NCBI GenBank assembly: GCA_021773435.1
Contig: JAJFKC010000039.1
Location: 157,118 to 221,117 of the forward strand
Reading direction: 5' to 3'
DNA length: 64,000 nucleotides
Source of the DNA: Porticoccaceae bacterium
GTDB taxonomy: Bacteria; Pseudomonadota; Gammaproteobacteria; Pseudomonadales; Porticoccaceae
This document shows, one piece after another, positions 1 to 12,427 of this stretch; within the stretch, counting starts at the first letter, position 1, and each line of letters starts with the position of its first letter. The notes under the pieces were generated by a model. The model worked only from the letters and a program-made list of their open reading frames with translations. It was not told the origin of the DNA and did not search any database. Both the position numbers and the translations under genes were made by a program.

Positions 1-1
1 T

Positions 2-277
2 TGCGTAGAAGTATGCCCGGTGGATTGTTTTTACGAGGGACCCAATTTCCTGGTTATTCACCCCGACGAGTGTATCGATTGTGCCCTGTGCGAGCCGGAA
101 TGCCCTATCGAAGCCATTTATGCTGAAGATGAGATACCGGAGGGTCAGGAAGTATTTCTCGAACTCAATAGCGAGCTTGCCGAAGTGTGGCCCAATATCA
201 CCATTAAAAAAGATGGGCCACCTGATGCCGAAGAATGGGAAGGCAAACCCGGCAAACTGGCCCTACTGGAACGCTAG
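2..277 (+). CDS. fdxA: 7Fe ferredoxin FdxA, 5'-truncated by window edge
   Basis: This is the 3' part of a ferredoxin gene; the frame is open from base 2 and the true start lies before the window. The visible protein begins C-V-E-V-C-P and carries the second cluster motif [12 protein letters not shown], followed by the acidic tail usual for FdxA, a soluble electron carrier with one 3Fe-4S and one 4Fe-4S cluster. An in-frame GTG at base 20 is not the start, because it would cut off cluster cysteines. In pseudomonads fdxA sits between mutS and rpoS, which agrees with the convergent rpoS here. The 69-base gap to rpoS has only a weak inverted repeat (294-305) and no clear terminator. Confidence 0.95.
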   Translation, partial: CVEVCPVDCFYEGPNFLVIHPDECIDCALCEPECPIEAIYAEDEIPEGQEVFLELNSELAEVWPNITIKKDGPPDAEEWEGKPGKLALLER

Positions 278-346
278 CAAATTTTTGCGACTTTCGGTAA
301 ACCGACCAGCTTCGATTTCGTTCGACCCCCAAATTAAGTAAGCCTT

Positions 347-1288
347 TCAGTCACCAAATAGCACATCGCTTTCAATGCCCTGCCTGCGCAAAATAGTTCG
401 CAATAAAGCCAGTGCTTCAATTTGAATTTGTCTAACCCGCTCACGAGTCAAACCCACCGCACTGCCAACCTGCTCCAGAGTTGAGGCATCATAACCTCGT
501 AAACCGAAGCGACGGGCCAGGATTTCCTGCTGCTTGCCCGTAAGGCGCTTCAACAAACCCTCGAGAGTGACATTAATATCTTCGCCCTCGGCGACCTTAT
601 CAGGGCGCTCGCCATCATTGTCGACAATGGAGTCAACCAGCGTGCGGTTATCATCTCCAATAGTGATATCAACCGAACCTACGCGCTCGTTTAAGCGCAT
701 TATTTTTTCAATATCGGCGGGGCTTTTTTCCAGTTGCTCAGCGATTTCCCTGGCGGAGGGTTTATGGTCAAGGGTTTGGCCCAATTGCCGAGATATTCGT
801 AGACATTTATTAAGCTCTTTAACCACGTGCACCGGCAGACGAATAGTCCGAGTTTGGTTCATCAAACCCCGTTCAATATTCTGACGAATCCACCAGGTGG
901 CATAGGTTGAAAAACGAAATCCGAGGTCGGGGTTAAACTTTTCGACAGCCCTGATCAGGCCAAGATTACCCTCTTCAATAAGATCAAGCAGGGTCAAACC
1001 GCGATTAACATAACGCCGCGCTATTTTTACTACCAGGCGCAAGTTGCTTTCAATCATCCGCTTACGGGACGCTTCGTCACCCTCGCGGGCGAGACTTGCG
1101 TAGTGTACTTCTTCCTGCGCCGACAACAGGGGCGTATAACCAATTTCCTTCAAATACAGGCTAGCGACATCAATCGCTGGCCCAGCTTTGGCTTTGGTTT
1201 TGATCCCAGTCTCTGCACCCAAAGCCTGGTTGCGCGTCCCTCTGGCTCCTATATCCGGTGATATATCTGGTGACATATCTCGTGGCAT
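347..1288 (-). CDS. rpoS: RNA polymerase sigma factor RpoS
   Basis: Stationary-phase/general stress sigma-70 family factor, 313 residues, slightly shorter than the E. coli protein (330). Region 1.2 ([11 protein letters not shown]) is followed by region 2 with the core-binding and -10 recognition segment ([17 protein letters not shown], then [11 protein letters not shown]), region 3, and a region 4 helix-turn-helix ending [11 protein letters not shown]. An AAGGAGG ribosome site five bases before the ATG fixes the start. Residues 2-13 are a tetrapeptide repeat ([12 protein letters not shown]) made by a 12-base tandem repeat, in place of a conserved N-terminus. In relatives the main rpoS promoter lies inside nlpD, which is the next gene upstream here after a 192-base gap. 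Confidence 0.97.
   Translation of the reverse strand: MPRDMSPDISPDIGARGTRNQALGAETGIKTKAKAGPAIDVASLYLKEIGYTPLLSAQEEVHYASLAREGDEASRKRMIESNLRLVVKIARRYVNRGLTLLDLIEEGNLGLIRAVEKFNPDLGFRFSTYATWWIRQNIERGLMNQTRTIRLPVHVVKELNKCLRISRQLGQTLDHKPSAREIAEQLEKSPADIEKIMRLNERVGSVDITIGDDNRTLVDSIVDNDGERPDKVAEGEDINVTLEGLLKRLTGKQQEILARRFGLRGYDASTLEQVGSAVGLTRERVRQIQIEALALLRTILRRQGIESDVLFGD
1251..1286. repeat. 12-base tandem repeat x3 in rpoS 5' end
   Basis: Three imperfect copies of atatctggtgac, read on plus, lie directly after the rpoS start codon. On the coding strand they encode a repeating four-residue unit ending in P-D-I or similar. The period keeps the frame. Confidence 0.85.
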
Positions 1289-1454
1289 AGTTGCCTCCTT
1301 AATTCACTTCCTACGGAAGCAAGGACGACCAACGTTGCCACTTTTATTGGGCAATCGCAAGCAGTATTTCTTGATTAATCAGTGGCTTAAGGTTTAAAAA
1401 ACCGTAATAACAAATTGTTTTATAAGCTGTTTGTTAGCGAATTAGTCGCCAGGC

Positions 1455-1494
1455 AAAATATTATTTCCTGGGTGAAAATATTATTCCCTTGGCA
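1455..1494. repeat. 20-base tandem duplication at nlpD stop
   Basis: Two adjacent copies of a 20-base unit starting aaaatattatt and ending in a G/T-rich stretch; the second copy covers the nlpD stop codon (1481-1483). The copies differ at a few positions. Confidence 0.75.
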
Positions 1495-2389
1495 GCAGAC
1501 GCATCGGATCGACCGGTTTACCACTTTTTCTCAGTTCAAAATAGAGTCGACCCCGATTATTGGCATCCCCACCAACCGTCGATATGGGCACGCCAGCTTT
1601 GACCCTGTCGCCCTCACGCACCGACAAAGTGCGATTATGAGCATAGGCGCTCAGATAGATTTCGCTGTGCTTAATAATGATGAGATTGCCATACCCCCGC
1701 AAACCACTACCGGCATAGACGACGACGCCATCAGCCGCAGCACCCACGGTTCGACCCGGCAACGACTGGATATTAATCCCTTTGAACACCTTACTCGCAT
1801 CGTAATGGCGAGACACCGCGCCTTTAATAGGCCAACGCCAGTTTAACTTTCCGCCCGGCCATTTATAGGCAGTGGAATACGCTGTGGCACTTGCGTTATT
1901 TGATTTTGTTGTGGTTCTGGTTTTGTTTGACGGTCGGTTTATCTTGATATTGGGCTGACGACTGGGCAGAAGTTCGGGCTTCGTCGTTGGTTTTTTAACT
2001 ACCGCTATTTTCTGGCTCGATCTCGACTTTGTCAGCGGGGGACGCGAAGTATCCAGGGTCAGCTGCTGTCCAACATTAATGCGATAAGGCGGCGCCAAAT
2101 TATTTGCTCGCGCCAGTGCATCCATATCTTTTTCATACTGCCAGGCGATGGAGAAAAGCGTATCACCGGCGGCCACCAGGTGATAAGTAATACGTTGATC
2201 CGGTGGTTGCATGCGAGTGCTCACCGGTGCCGGGTTAAAAGCACAACCAGAGACAATGCCCACAGATACCACCAGGGCAATCATCAGGGGCCGAAAAAGG
2301 TATGCATGATAGATATTGGGCAATCGACGCAATAGGTAATTTAAATACTGTTTGTTCGCGCGTTTGCCCCTGGCCACAGCATTGCTCAT
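1481..2389 (-). CDS. nlpD: NlpD, LysM/M23 murein hydrolase activator lipoprotein
   Basis: Envelope lipoprotein that activates a cell-wall amidase during division. After a long basic N-terminus and a hydrophobic stretch there is a lipobox V-S-G-C with Cys49 as the lipidated residue. A LysM peptidoglycan-binding domain follows at about 68-112 (YHLVAAGDTLFSIAWQY, INVGQQL), then a low-complexity linker, then a C-terminal LytM/M23 domain from about 195. The usual metal ligands of an active M23 peptidase are missing, as in E. coli NlpD, so this should be an activator and not a hydrolase. The gene overlaps the DUF368 gene by four bases (ATGA). It probably contains a promoter for rpoS, though I cannot point to it. 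Confidence 0.93.
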   Translation of the reverse strand: MSNAVARGKRANKQYLNYLLRRLPNIYHAYLFRPLMIALVVSVGIVSGCAFNPAPVSTRMQPPDQRITYHLVAAGDTLFSIAWQYEKDMDALARANNLAPPYRINVGQQLTLDTSRPPLTKSRSSQKIAVVKKPTTKPELLPSRQPNIKINRPSNKTRTTTKSNNASATAYSTAYKWPGGKLNWRWPIKGAVSRHYDASKVFKGINIQSLPGRTVGAAADGVVVYAGSGLRGYGNLIIIKHSEIYLSAYAHNRTLSVREGDRVKAGVPISTVGGDANNRGRLYFELRKSGKPVDPMRLLPRE

Positions 2390-3327
2390 AGCTGCTTCTG
2401 CTGACTCCCACCGACGTACTCAAGCATTAATACCAGAGACAAGCCAAACACCATTGATGCCAGGACAGCAAGATACTGAGGATCACCGACTGCCTCAGCG
2501 TAGGTCGTGGGCCAATAAAGGTGTGGTTGTTGCAGCGCCTGTCCCGCATCTGTATGAGTAAGCACAGATTGTTTCCAGGGCCAGACCACGGCCAGCGAGC
2601 CGACCAGAAAGCCGGTCAACAACGACAGTGTTAAATTATGAAAGCGCATCAAAAGCCAATACAGAAATCGGGAAAAAGCCAGCAGACCAGTGGCACAGCC
2701 GGCCGCAAATAGTATCAACACCGAAAAGTCTGCCCGTACCACTGCACTGAGGATAACCGGATACATGCCCAACAATAGTAGTATGAAGCTACCTGAAATC
2801 CCCGGCAAAATCATCGCACATATGGCCACCATACCCGCGCCAAAAATATGCGCCGGGTGAGGTACCGATTCGGCCGGAATATTGATATGTGGAACAAACG
2901 TAGTGCCTAACACCACACCTGTGCCGACCAGCAATAACAACCAACAGGCGATACTGCGCATCTGGATCTGACGCCAGATATAAATGACAGATGCGACGAT
3001 CAGTCCAAAAAAGAAGCCCCAGACCAACAGCGGATGCTCGTTGAGAAGGTAGGTAAGTAACCGGGCAAATGTGGCAACGCTAAGTAAAATGCCACTCAGA
3101 AGGACGGTCAAAAAAGTGCCCTGAATAGTTTGCCAGCATGCGCCGATGCCCTGATTGCGTAACACACGGAGGGCACCTAGATTAAATGAGCCTATGGCGC
3201 TAAGCAGTTGCTCATAAATTCCCGATATAAAAGCGATGGTGCCACCCGACACTCCCGGCACCACGTCGGCCGCGCCCATAGCGACGCCCTTGCAGAACAG
3301 GGTGAAATGGCGGCGTAGAAAATTCAT
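2386..3327 (-). CDS. DUF368 membrane protein, PopT-type undecaprenyl-phosphate transporter
   Basis: Polytopic inner-membrane protein with roughly eight hydrophobic segments. The N-terminal family motif GAADVVPGVSGGT and the second, related loop LPGISGSFILLLLG identify DUF368. Members of this family have been shown in other bacteria to recycle undecaprenyl phosphate across the membrane (PopT); that role is carried over from the family, not seen here. The gene is tightly coupled to nlpD (four-base overlap) and follows pcm. An upstream in-frame TTG at 3336 would add three residues; the ATG at 3327 is preferred. uppS and cdsA in the same window belong to the same lipid-carrier and precursor supply. 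Confidence 0.88.
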   Translation of the reverse strand: MNFLRRHFTLFCKGVAMGAADVVPGVSGGTIAFISGIYEQLLSAIGSFNLGALRVLRNQGIGACWQTIQGTFLTVLLSGILLSVATFARLLTYLLNEHPLLVWGFFFGLIVASVIYIWRQIQMRSIACWLLLLVGTGVVLGTTFVPHINIPAESVPHPAHIFGAGMVAICAMILPGISGSFILLLLGMYPVILSAVVRADFSVLILFAAGCATGLLAFSRFLYWLLMRFHNLTLSLLTGFLVGSLAVVWPWKQSVLTHTDAGQALQQPHLYWPTTYAEAVGDPQYLAVLASMVFGLSLVLMLEYVGGSQQKQL

Positions 3328-3349
3328 GGACGTCAAACCAGGCTAGCGC

Positions 3350-3991
3350 TCAGCGTGTCACACCGCTCAACAAAGGCACAAAGCGGACTTTTTCGACGAC
3401 CTCTTCATCATAATTTTGGCTGTCACCTACTCGGCTAATAATCCGCAATTCCTGATTATTCTCAGAACCGACCGGGATAACCAGTAATCCATCCGGTGCC
3501 AATTGATAGAGCAGATCATCTGGCACACCTTCCGGCGCGGCGGTGCTGATAATTCCATCATAGGGTGCATGCTCCGGCCAACCAATACCGCCGTCGCTAT
3601 GGGTACAGATGATATTGCGCATCTCCAAACTGCGAAAACGCGCTCTAGCCTTATCGAGCAATGGTTTTATACGCTCAACGGTATAGACCTGGTCAACCAA
3701 TTGCGACAGCACTGCGGCCTGATAACCTGATCCAGTGCCTACCTCCAGCACTTTTTTTCGCGGCCCACGAGACAACAGCAGCTGAGTCATCAGGGCGACA
3801 ATATACGGTTGCGAAATGGTTTGAGCGAAACCGATGGGTAGAGCCGTATCTTCGTAGGCGCGATGGGACAGGGCTTCGTCGAGAAACAGATGTCGCGGCG
3901 TAGCACGCATCACATTAAGCACTTGCTGATCTTTTATGCCGTTATCCTTGAGGCGTTGGATCAACCTTTCACGCGTGCGCCTGGAGGTCAT
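3350..3991 (-). CDS. pcm: Protein-L-isoaspartate O-methyltransferase
   Basis: Repairs isoaspartyl residues in aged proteins using S-adenosylmethionine. The 213-residue protein begins MTSRRTRERL, matching the family N-terminus. It has the active-site segment QTISQPYIVA (Ser60) and methyltransferase motif I VLEVGTGSGYQ at about 81-91. The frame could extend to 4033, but that adds 14 residues not seen in the family, and GGGG lies just before the ATG at 3991. In most gammaproteobacteria surE lies directly before pcm and overlaps it; here only a 13-base tandem repeat separates pcm from truD. Transcribed with DUF368 and nlpD. Confidence 0.95.
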   Translation of the reverse strand: MTSRRTRERLIQRLKDNGIKDQQVLNVMRATPRHLFLDEALSHRAYEDTALPIGFAQTISQPYIVALMTQLLLSRGPRKKVLEVGTGSGYQAAVLSQLVDQVYTVERIKPLLDKARARFRSLEMRNIICTHSDGGIGWPEHAPYDGIISTAAPEGVPDDLLYQLAPDGLLVIPVGSENNQELRIISRVGDSQNYDEEVVEKVRFVPLLSGVTR

Positions 3992-4031
3992 GCCTACCCC
4001 ATCGAGATCAACCAAGCTCGCTTCTCCCCTC

Positions 4032-4069
4032 AAAAAACTGGCCTAAAAAACTGGCCTAAAAAACTGGCC
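4032..4069. repeat. 13-base tandem repeat x3 at the expected surE position
   Basis: Nearly three perfect copies of aaaaaactggcct lie between the truD stop (4073-4075) and the pcm start. The period is not a multiple of three and the tract is not coding if pcm starts at 3991. Confidence 0.95.
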
Positions 4070-4072
4070 GAA

Positions 4073-5188
4073 CTATAACATAGCGCCGCTCGGCGGCGTA
4101 TTGGCAAGACTGCTTTTCGGAACCTGGGTCGTGGTCAACTCCCGCAGGACTGAGGTGGCATACGCACCAGGCGGCAGCTCAAACTGCATTTGCAAAACGC
4201 CATCCTGCCATTGCCATTGCATTGCTTCGGGTAGCAATAACAATGCACGCCTGTCCTGCTGCAAACCACAATGCTCTAAGCCATGACACCATTGCTGATA
4301 CGGCGCCAGCACTTCTGCCTCGAACCTGGCTAAGGCCGGATCAACACGACTTCGGCCTCGCCCCCACAGCGGCCCCGTCGGGCTAGTGCCTTCAGGCTCA
4401 GAAGTTCGCCAATCGCCATGTTTAATCCGCGCAGACAAAACACAGTTAAATAGATGTGATCGCGCCGCCGAAATATACAGACCCCATTGACTGTCGCGAT
4501 GCTTATTTGGCCTACTTGAAATGGATTGATTGAGAATACGATCAGCTTCGGCCAAATTGGCACCATCAGTGCCAAAGCGCTGCTCGCCAAAATAGTTAGG
4601 CACTCCCTGGGTAGCGATCAGCTTCAAACGTTGCTCAACAGCTTTAATATCGCCCCTGAAATTGCACAGGCGAATTTGGAATACATTGCTACTATGGATA
4701 CCCCGTCGCAGTTTTCGGCGATGGCGTCTGTGCTGTAACACTTCACACCCAGCCAGCACGCTGGGATCGCTGCGAAGACTACCCGCCAGGCAGTCAAAAT
4801 TTGAACTGGGCTGACGCACACTAAACCACTGGGTGGTCAGCGCGCGGCGATCTTTAAGCCCACAATAGCCAACGTCGCTGTCTTCAACTTTAAAAATTTG
4901 CGCAAGATTAGATGCTATCCAACGAGTATTTTGCCCGCGCTTGCGGATTTGCAAATAAATATGATCACCGTCGCCAGACAGGGGTTGCTCAAACCTTTCC
5001 TCAACGACAAAATCTTCCGGCACAGTGCGAATATCTGCGCGACCAATCACATCGCCCCAGGCATGATTATAATTTAACAAAGAAACTCTCGATTGATTGA
5101 CCGAAACGTATAGGGAAACGCCGGATAAACCCAATAGCTCAGTGATCTCTGTCACAGGGAACCAACACGCTGGTGCGGATTTGGCCAT
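4073..5188 (-). CDS. truD: tRNA pseudouridine(13) synthase TruD
   Basis: Makes pseudouridine 13 in tRNA-Glu. The family N-terminal motif VPEDFVVEE is present, then the catalytic motif GLKDRRA with the nucleophilic Asp, and the core motif NYFGEQRFG. The C-terminus is slightly divergent. The ATG at 5188 gives about 36 extra residues compared with family members; a TTG at 5080 preceded by GAGAG is a credible alternative start giving the usual length. ispF lies 71 bases upstream, as in E. coli where the two genes are adjacent. The gene ends right at the 13-base repeat that occupies the surE position. Confidence 0.93.
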   Translation of the reverse strand: MAKSAPACWFPVTEITELLGLSGVSLYVSVNQSRVSLLNYNHAWGDVIGRADIRTVPEDFVVEERFEQPLSGDGDHIYLQIRKRGQNTRWIASNLAQIFKVEDSDVGYCGLKDRRALTTQWFSVRQPSSNFDCLAGSLRSDPSVLAGCEVLQHRRHRRKLRRGIHSSNVFQIRLCNFRGDIKAVEQRLKLIATQGVPNYFGEQRFGTDGANLAEADRILNQSISSRPNKHRDSQWGLYISAARSHLFNCVLSARIKHGDWRTSEPEGTSPTGPLWGRGRSRVDPALARFEAEVLAPYQQWCHGLEHCGLQQDRRALLLLPEAMQWQWQDGVLQMQFELPPGAYATSVLRELTTTQVPKSSLANTPPSGAML

Positions 5189-5259
5189 GCAAACTGTGCC
5201 GGTTTGTCATCCTATTCTCCTGTTTACAAACGGGTAAGCACTCTACGATTGAGCGCACG

Positions 5260-5751
5260 CTATGTCGAATTCTCACCATACTCAATCAGTGTGATCGCCT
5301 GACAGGCAATGCCCTCACCTCGACCGGTAAAACCCAAGTGCTCTGAAGTTGTCGCCTTAATATTGAACTGCTGAGCCTGACAACCTATCGCCTCGGCTAA
5401 TTTGTCGGTCATCTTTTGAGCATAGGGCGCAATTTTGGGTGCCTGGGCAATAACAGTGATATCCGCATTACCCAAAGCCCAGCCATCAGCCCTCAGCATC
5501 GTCATTACCGCGCCTAACAATTTGAGACTGCTAATTTTTAGATACTGCGGATCGTTATCCGGAAAATGTCGGCCAATATCACCCAATCCGGCTGCCCCTA
5601 ACAGGGCATCACACAAAGCGTGGACCAACACATCGCCATCGGAATGAGCTTTCAGGGTTTTGTGGAAAGGAATTGTTACACCGCCGAGAATCAGACCTCC
5701 TGTCCCATCCTCAAATGCGTGGACATCAAAACCCTGGCCGATGCGCATCAT
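5260..5751 (-). CDS. ispF: 2-C-methyl-D-erythritol 2,4-cyclodiphosphate synthase
   Basis: Fifth enzyme of the MEP isoprenoid pathway; it cyclises CDP-ME-2-phosphate with loss of CMP. The 163-residue protein has the zinc ligands in GQGFDVHAF (Asp and His) and the HSDGDVLVHAL motif, and the C-terminal TSEHLGFTGRGEGI loop typical of the family. The start overlaps the ispD stop by four bases, so the two consecutive pathway genes are translationally coupled. The acidic-polar tail GENST is of no clear significance. Confidence 0.97.
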   Translation of the reverse strand: MMRIGQGFDVHAFEDGTGGLILGGVTIPFHKTLKAHSDGDVLVHALCDALLGAAGLGDIGRHFPDNDPQYLKISSLKLLGAVMTMLRADGWALGNADITVIAQAPKIAPYAQKMTDKLAEAIGCQAQQFNIKATTSEHLGFTGRGEGIACQAITLIEYGENST

Positions 5752-6503
5752 TGGCTGATGTCCTGCTGACCCACGATGTTTTCACCGCTACTGCACTGAG
5801 CCTGAAGAATGGCCTCAGCAAGAGCTAAGTCTGCACGGTGGGTGATTTTAATGTTGTCCGTTCTACCACTGATGATAATGGGTCGATGACCAGACAACTC
5901 CATCGCCGCCGCTTCATCACTCACAGCAAGCTCCTGCTCGCGACAGTGGCTGAGGGCCTCAATCAAGGGCCGATACCGAAACATTTGTGGTGTTGCCGCC
6001 AACCAGAGATGACCCCGGTCAACCGTTTCACTGACCACGCCATCGCCTTTATCTTGAGTCAAACCAGAAAATTCTTCGATTCGCTTAAGTGTCGCGTTGA
6101 CGGGTGAGGCCAACAAGCCGCCCACTGAGGACTTGGCCAGAGTCGTCATAAGTCGCTGAACATCGCTCCGGGTAATACAGGGGCGAACCACATCGTGAAC
6201 CAAAACCCAGTCCTGGTCCTCGGCTTCAGCAGCTAAAGCAATGAGCGCGTTTAATACGGAATCCGCGCGTTGTGCACCACCCTCTGCCACCCTGATTCGC
6301 GGACCGTTAAATATTGCCAGATTTTGCCAGCGAGCATCATACTTGTTTAGTGCGACAACAATCGTCTCACCGGGGAAACTTAAAAGCCTTTGCAGGCAGT
6401 GCTCAATCACCGTAGTGCCCAGTATCGGGAAGTATTGTTTAGGTAAGGTCGCGTCGAACCGGGCACCCTCCCCGGCGGCGGGCACGACCCACCAGTACTT
6501 CAC
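5748..6503 (-). CDS. ispD: 2-C-methyl-D-erythritol 4-phosphate cytidylyltransferase
   Basis: Third MEP-pathway enzyme, transferring CMP to MEP. The nucleotide-binding loop VPAAGEGARF and PKQY are intact, as is the later VSETVDR/LAATPQMFRY region. The segment normally read V-H-D-A-A-R-P is V-H-D-V-V-R-P here, a conservative but unusual change near the active site. At 251 residues it is slightly longer than usual because of a polar C-terminal tail. It overlaps both ftsB and ispF by four bases in one operon. Confidence 0.96.
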   Translation of the reverse strand: MKYWWVVPAAGEGARFDATLPKQYFPILGTTVIEHCLQRLLSFPGETIVVALNKYDARWQNLAIFNGPRIRVAEGGAQRADSVLNALIALAAEAEDQDWVLVHDVVRPCITRSDVQRLMTTLAKSSVGGLLASPVNATLKRIEEFSGLTQDKGDGVVSETVDRGHLWLAATPQMFRYRPLIEALSHCREQELAVSDEAAAMELSGHRPIIISGRTDNIKITHRADLALAEAILQAQCSSGENIVGQQDISQ

Positions 6504-6784
6504 GGCTGCTTGTCCTCGTCGACAACCATGTAAAACGTTTCGCCATCGCGGATCATACCGAGATCATTGCGAGCACGTTCTTCAATACCTTCAAGGCCAT
6601 CTTTCAAGCCAGCGACGCTTGCGGTTAATTTTTGATTACGCGCTTCGAGCTTCTGGTTTTCTATTTGTTGCTGCTCGACACGTCGCTCTAACTCAGCTTT
6701 TTGCGACAAGCTGCCCTCGCCGAGCAAGAGTCGGTACTGGAACAGCACTAGCAGCGACACGACAATTAGTAGCAACCAACGCAT
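6500..6784 (-). CDS. ftsB: Cell division protein FtsB
   Basis: Small bitopic divisome protein acting with FtsL and FtsQ to activate septal peptidoglycan synthesis. The 94-residue protein has one transmembrane segment at residues 3-20, a periplasmic leucine-zipper-like coiled coil at about 29-65, and the conserved ERARNDLGMIRDGETFY motif that ends the family core. It lies between eno and ispD, the standard position. A 12-base tandem repeat fills the gap upstream. Confidence 0.95.
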   Translation of the reverse strand: MRWLLLIVVSLLVLFQYRLLLGEGSLSQKAELERRVEQQQIENQKLEARNQKLTASVAGLKDGLEGIEERARNDLGMIRDGETFYMVVDEDKQP

Positions 6785-6810
6785 TCAGCCGCTCCTCTCG
6801 TTTGGCGATG

Positions 6811-6857
6811 CATATCGCAACTCATATCGGAACTCATGCCGCAGCTTATATAACAAC

Positions 6858-6858
<1 letters not shown>
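6811..6858. repeat. 12-base tandem repeat x3-4 between eno and ftsB
   Basis: Copies of catatcggaact at 6811, 6823 and, more degenerate, 6835 and 6847, filling most of the eno-ftsB gap up to the eno stop codon. Confidence 0.75.
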
Positions 6859-8150
<1,292 letters not shown>

Positions 8151-8202
8151 CTATTTCGTTTTCCCTAAATGTCGTTTGTCTAACTAAATATCGGGGTCAT
8201 GG

Positions 8203-10764
<2,562 letters not shown>

Positions 10765-10936
10765 AATCTACGAGACTATGCATTGCCAAAATCAGGCGTT
10801 GCAAGGGTCAGCGAACCTCCCTGAGATGGGGAATCAGAGTACCAGAAAGCAGAATTTGGCTCAATGGAATCGAGCCTCAGGATGTCACATGTGCAGTCAT
10901 TCTTCGTCCTGGTTCAGGCAAAAGAAACGGGGAACC

Positions 10937-12400
10937 TTACTGCCAGCGCAATTGCTGACCTGGCTCGCCAGCCGCCGCCTGAAAGCCTTCACAAACCCAC
11001 AAATCGCCCACCGCGATTAAATCCTCACCACAATAGATTAGCGGTATCTTGTCGCGTAGCCACGGCTCCAGGGAAGATTCCTGGAATAGTTTCTTGAAAC
11101 TTGCGCTACCGCCTCGTCCAGCCGGTCGGCAACGCTCACCACCGCTGCGAAACCTCACCGATATATCATCACAATAGCGGCTTGCGATGCCTGCACCCAG
11201 CACCGGTGTCGCTTCTAAACTCAAGCCATCAGGCAGCAACAGGCAGCTGTCGAGGGGCCAGGGTATACGAGTGTCTTCTCCGACCTTGCCACCGCTATCG
11301 CTACTTGCCACCTTGTCAGGCGCTAGTAAATACAGTCGCTGTCGATACCGACGCCACTCGCCACCAGACCAGGCCACCCGTGGATTACGATCCTTATCGG
11401 CATTGAGCAGGCTGCTCAAGACCTCATTGATAATACGATGTCCCGGGGGATTGTCTCCCAGAGAACTAACTTCCATGGGGCTATCTATAAAGGGGGCTTG
11501 TTTAGACGGGCCTTGTTTGGATGGGCCTTGTTTAGACGAACCTCGATTCGACGACCTGGATTGAATTAAAGAACGCCCCTTCAACCTCACCAGGAATCGC
11601 AGCACATTGGCCTGTCGAGCGTTGCTCAAGGCTGACAACATCTGGATGTCGATACTGCAACCCAGGCGTTCGTCACGCAGTGCCATCGTATGCAGATCGA
11701 GCAGCGCCATATCTTCGTTAGTGCGCTCAGCTTGCTCACAGAGCATTGCCGCATCAGCAAGGCTTAACGCATATCCGGGCCATCGAGTCTTGATATGCGG
11801 AATAATATCGTGGCGCAGGATATTTCGATCAAATTGTCTGGACTTATTAGACTCATCCTCGATCCACTGAAGACGATTATTGCGCGCATATTCGTCAAGC
11901 GTTTGCTGCGCGACCCGGAGCAAGGGCCGCAGCAAAGTCGCATCGCCCATCGCCCGGGCCACCGGCATTCCGGCCAAACCTCGCGGTCCCGAACCTCTCA
12001 ACAAGCGATATAAAACTGTTTCTGCCTGATCCTCGGCATGATGGGCCAGCACCAATAGTTCATCGGCCTGCAACTGCGCCTCAAAGGCCTGATAACGGGC
12101 TTCGCGAGCAGCATTTTCTCGGCTGCCAACACTGGATACCGTGACTTCTTTGGCAATGAAATTAACGCCCAGAGCCTGGCATGCCGCTCGACAATGCTCA
12201 GCCCAGTTATCAGCGTTGGTCGACAGCTTATGATTAATGTGCAGTGCTGTCAGTTTCGAAGGATCGATCAGACTGCTCAGCCCATGGAGCAGTACATGGG
12301 AATCCATACCACCGCTATAGGCCACATAAATATGACTAGCAGCATCAAAGCTTGGTAAATAATCATTCAGAGCAGCGGCAACTGTGGCTGCTGGTTTCAT
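10937..12400 (-). CDS. tilS: tRNA(Ile)-lysidine synthase TilS with repeat insert
   Basis: Converts C34 of the CAU-anticodon tRNA-Ile to lysidine, changing its codon reading from AUG to AUA. The PP-loop motif SGGMDS (residues 29-34) binds ATP. The central region and the C-terminal TilS_C domain (FRSGGERCRPAGRGGSASFK) are clear. At 487 residues it is about 55 longer than the E. coli enzyme; part of the excess is a pentapeptide repeat (K-Q-G-P-S type) at about 282-302, made by a 15-base tandem repeat in a linker. Located 27 bases downstream of accA, the normal context. Confidence 0.95.
   Translation of the reverse strand: MKPAATVAAALNDYLPSFDAASHIYVAYSGGMDSHVLLHGLSSLIDPSKLTALHINHKLSTNADNWAEHCRAACQALGVNFIAKEVTVSSVGSRENAAREARYQAFEAQLQADELLVLAHHAEDQAETVLYRLLRGSGPRGLAGMPVARAMGDATLLRPLLRVAQQTLDEYARNNRLQWIEDESNKSRQFDRNILRHDIIPHIKTRWPGYALSLADAAMLCEQAERTNEDMALLDLHTMALRDERLGCSIDIQMLSALSNARQANVLRFLVRLKGRSLIQSRSSNRGSSKQGPSKQGPSKQAPFIDSPMEVSSLGDNPPGHRIINEVLSSLLNADKDRNPRVAWSGGEWRRYRQRLYLLAPDKVASSDSGGKVGEDTRIPWPLDSCLLLPDGLSLEATPVLGAGIASRYCDDISVRFRSGGERCRPAGRGGSASFKKLFQESSLEPWLRDKIPLIYCGEDLIAVGDLWVCEGFQAAAGEPGQQLRWQ
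11496..11555. repeat. 15-base tandem repeat x4 inside tilS
   Basis: Four copies of the unit gccttgtttagacga (two close, two more diverged) in frame with tilS, encoding repeated K-Q-G-P-S-like pentapeptides between its central and C-terminal domains. Confidence 0.9.
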
Positions 12401-12427
12401 TCTCCACCACGCTGGCAGTGCATCGCC

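Noticed and set aside
20..277. GTG at 20 as the fdxA start
   Set aside because: Residues upstream in the same frame (C-V-E-V-C-P) belong to the ferredoxin family, so the gene is cut by the window edge and does not start here.
5136..5210. Short frame with AGGAG before an ATG at 5210, upstream of truD
   Set aside because: It encodes only about 23 residues (starting MTNRHSLHG) in another frame and does not resemble SurE or any leader. The ribosome site is good, so a leader peptide is possible, but there is no other support.
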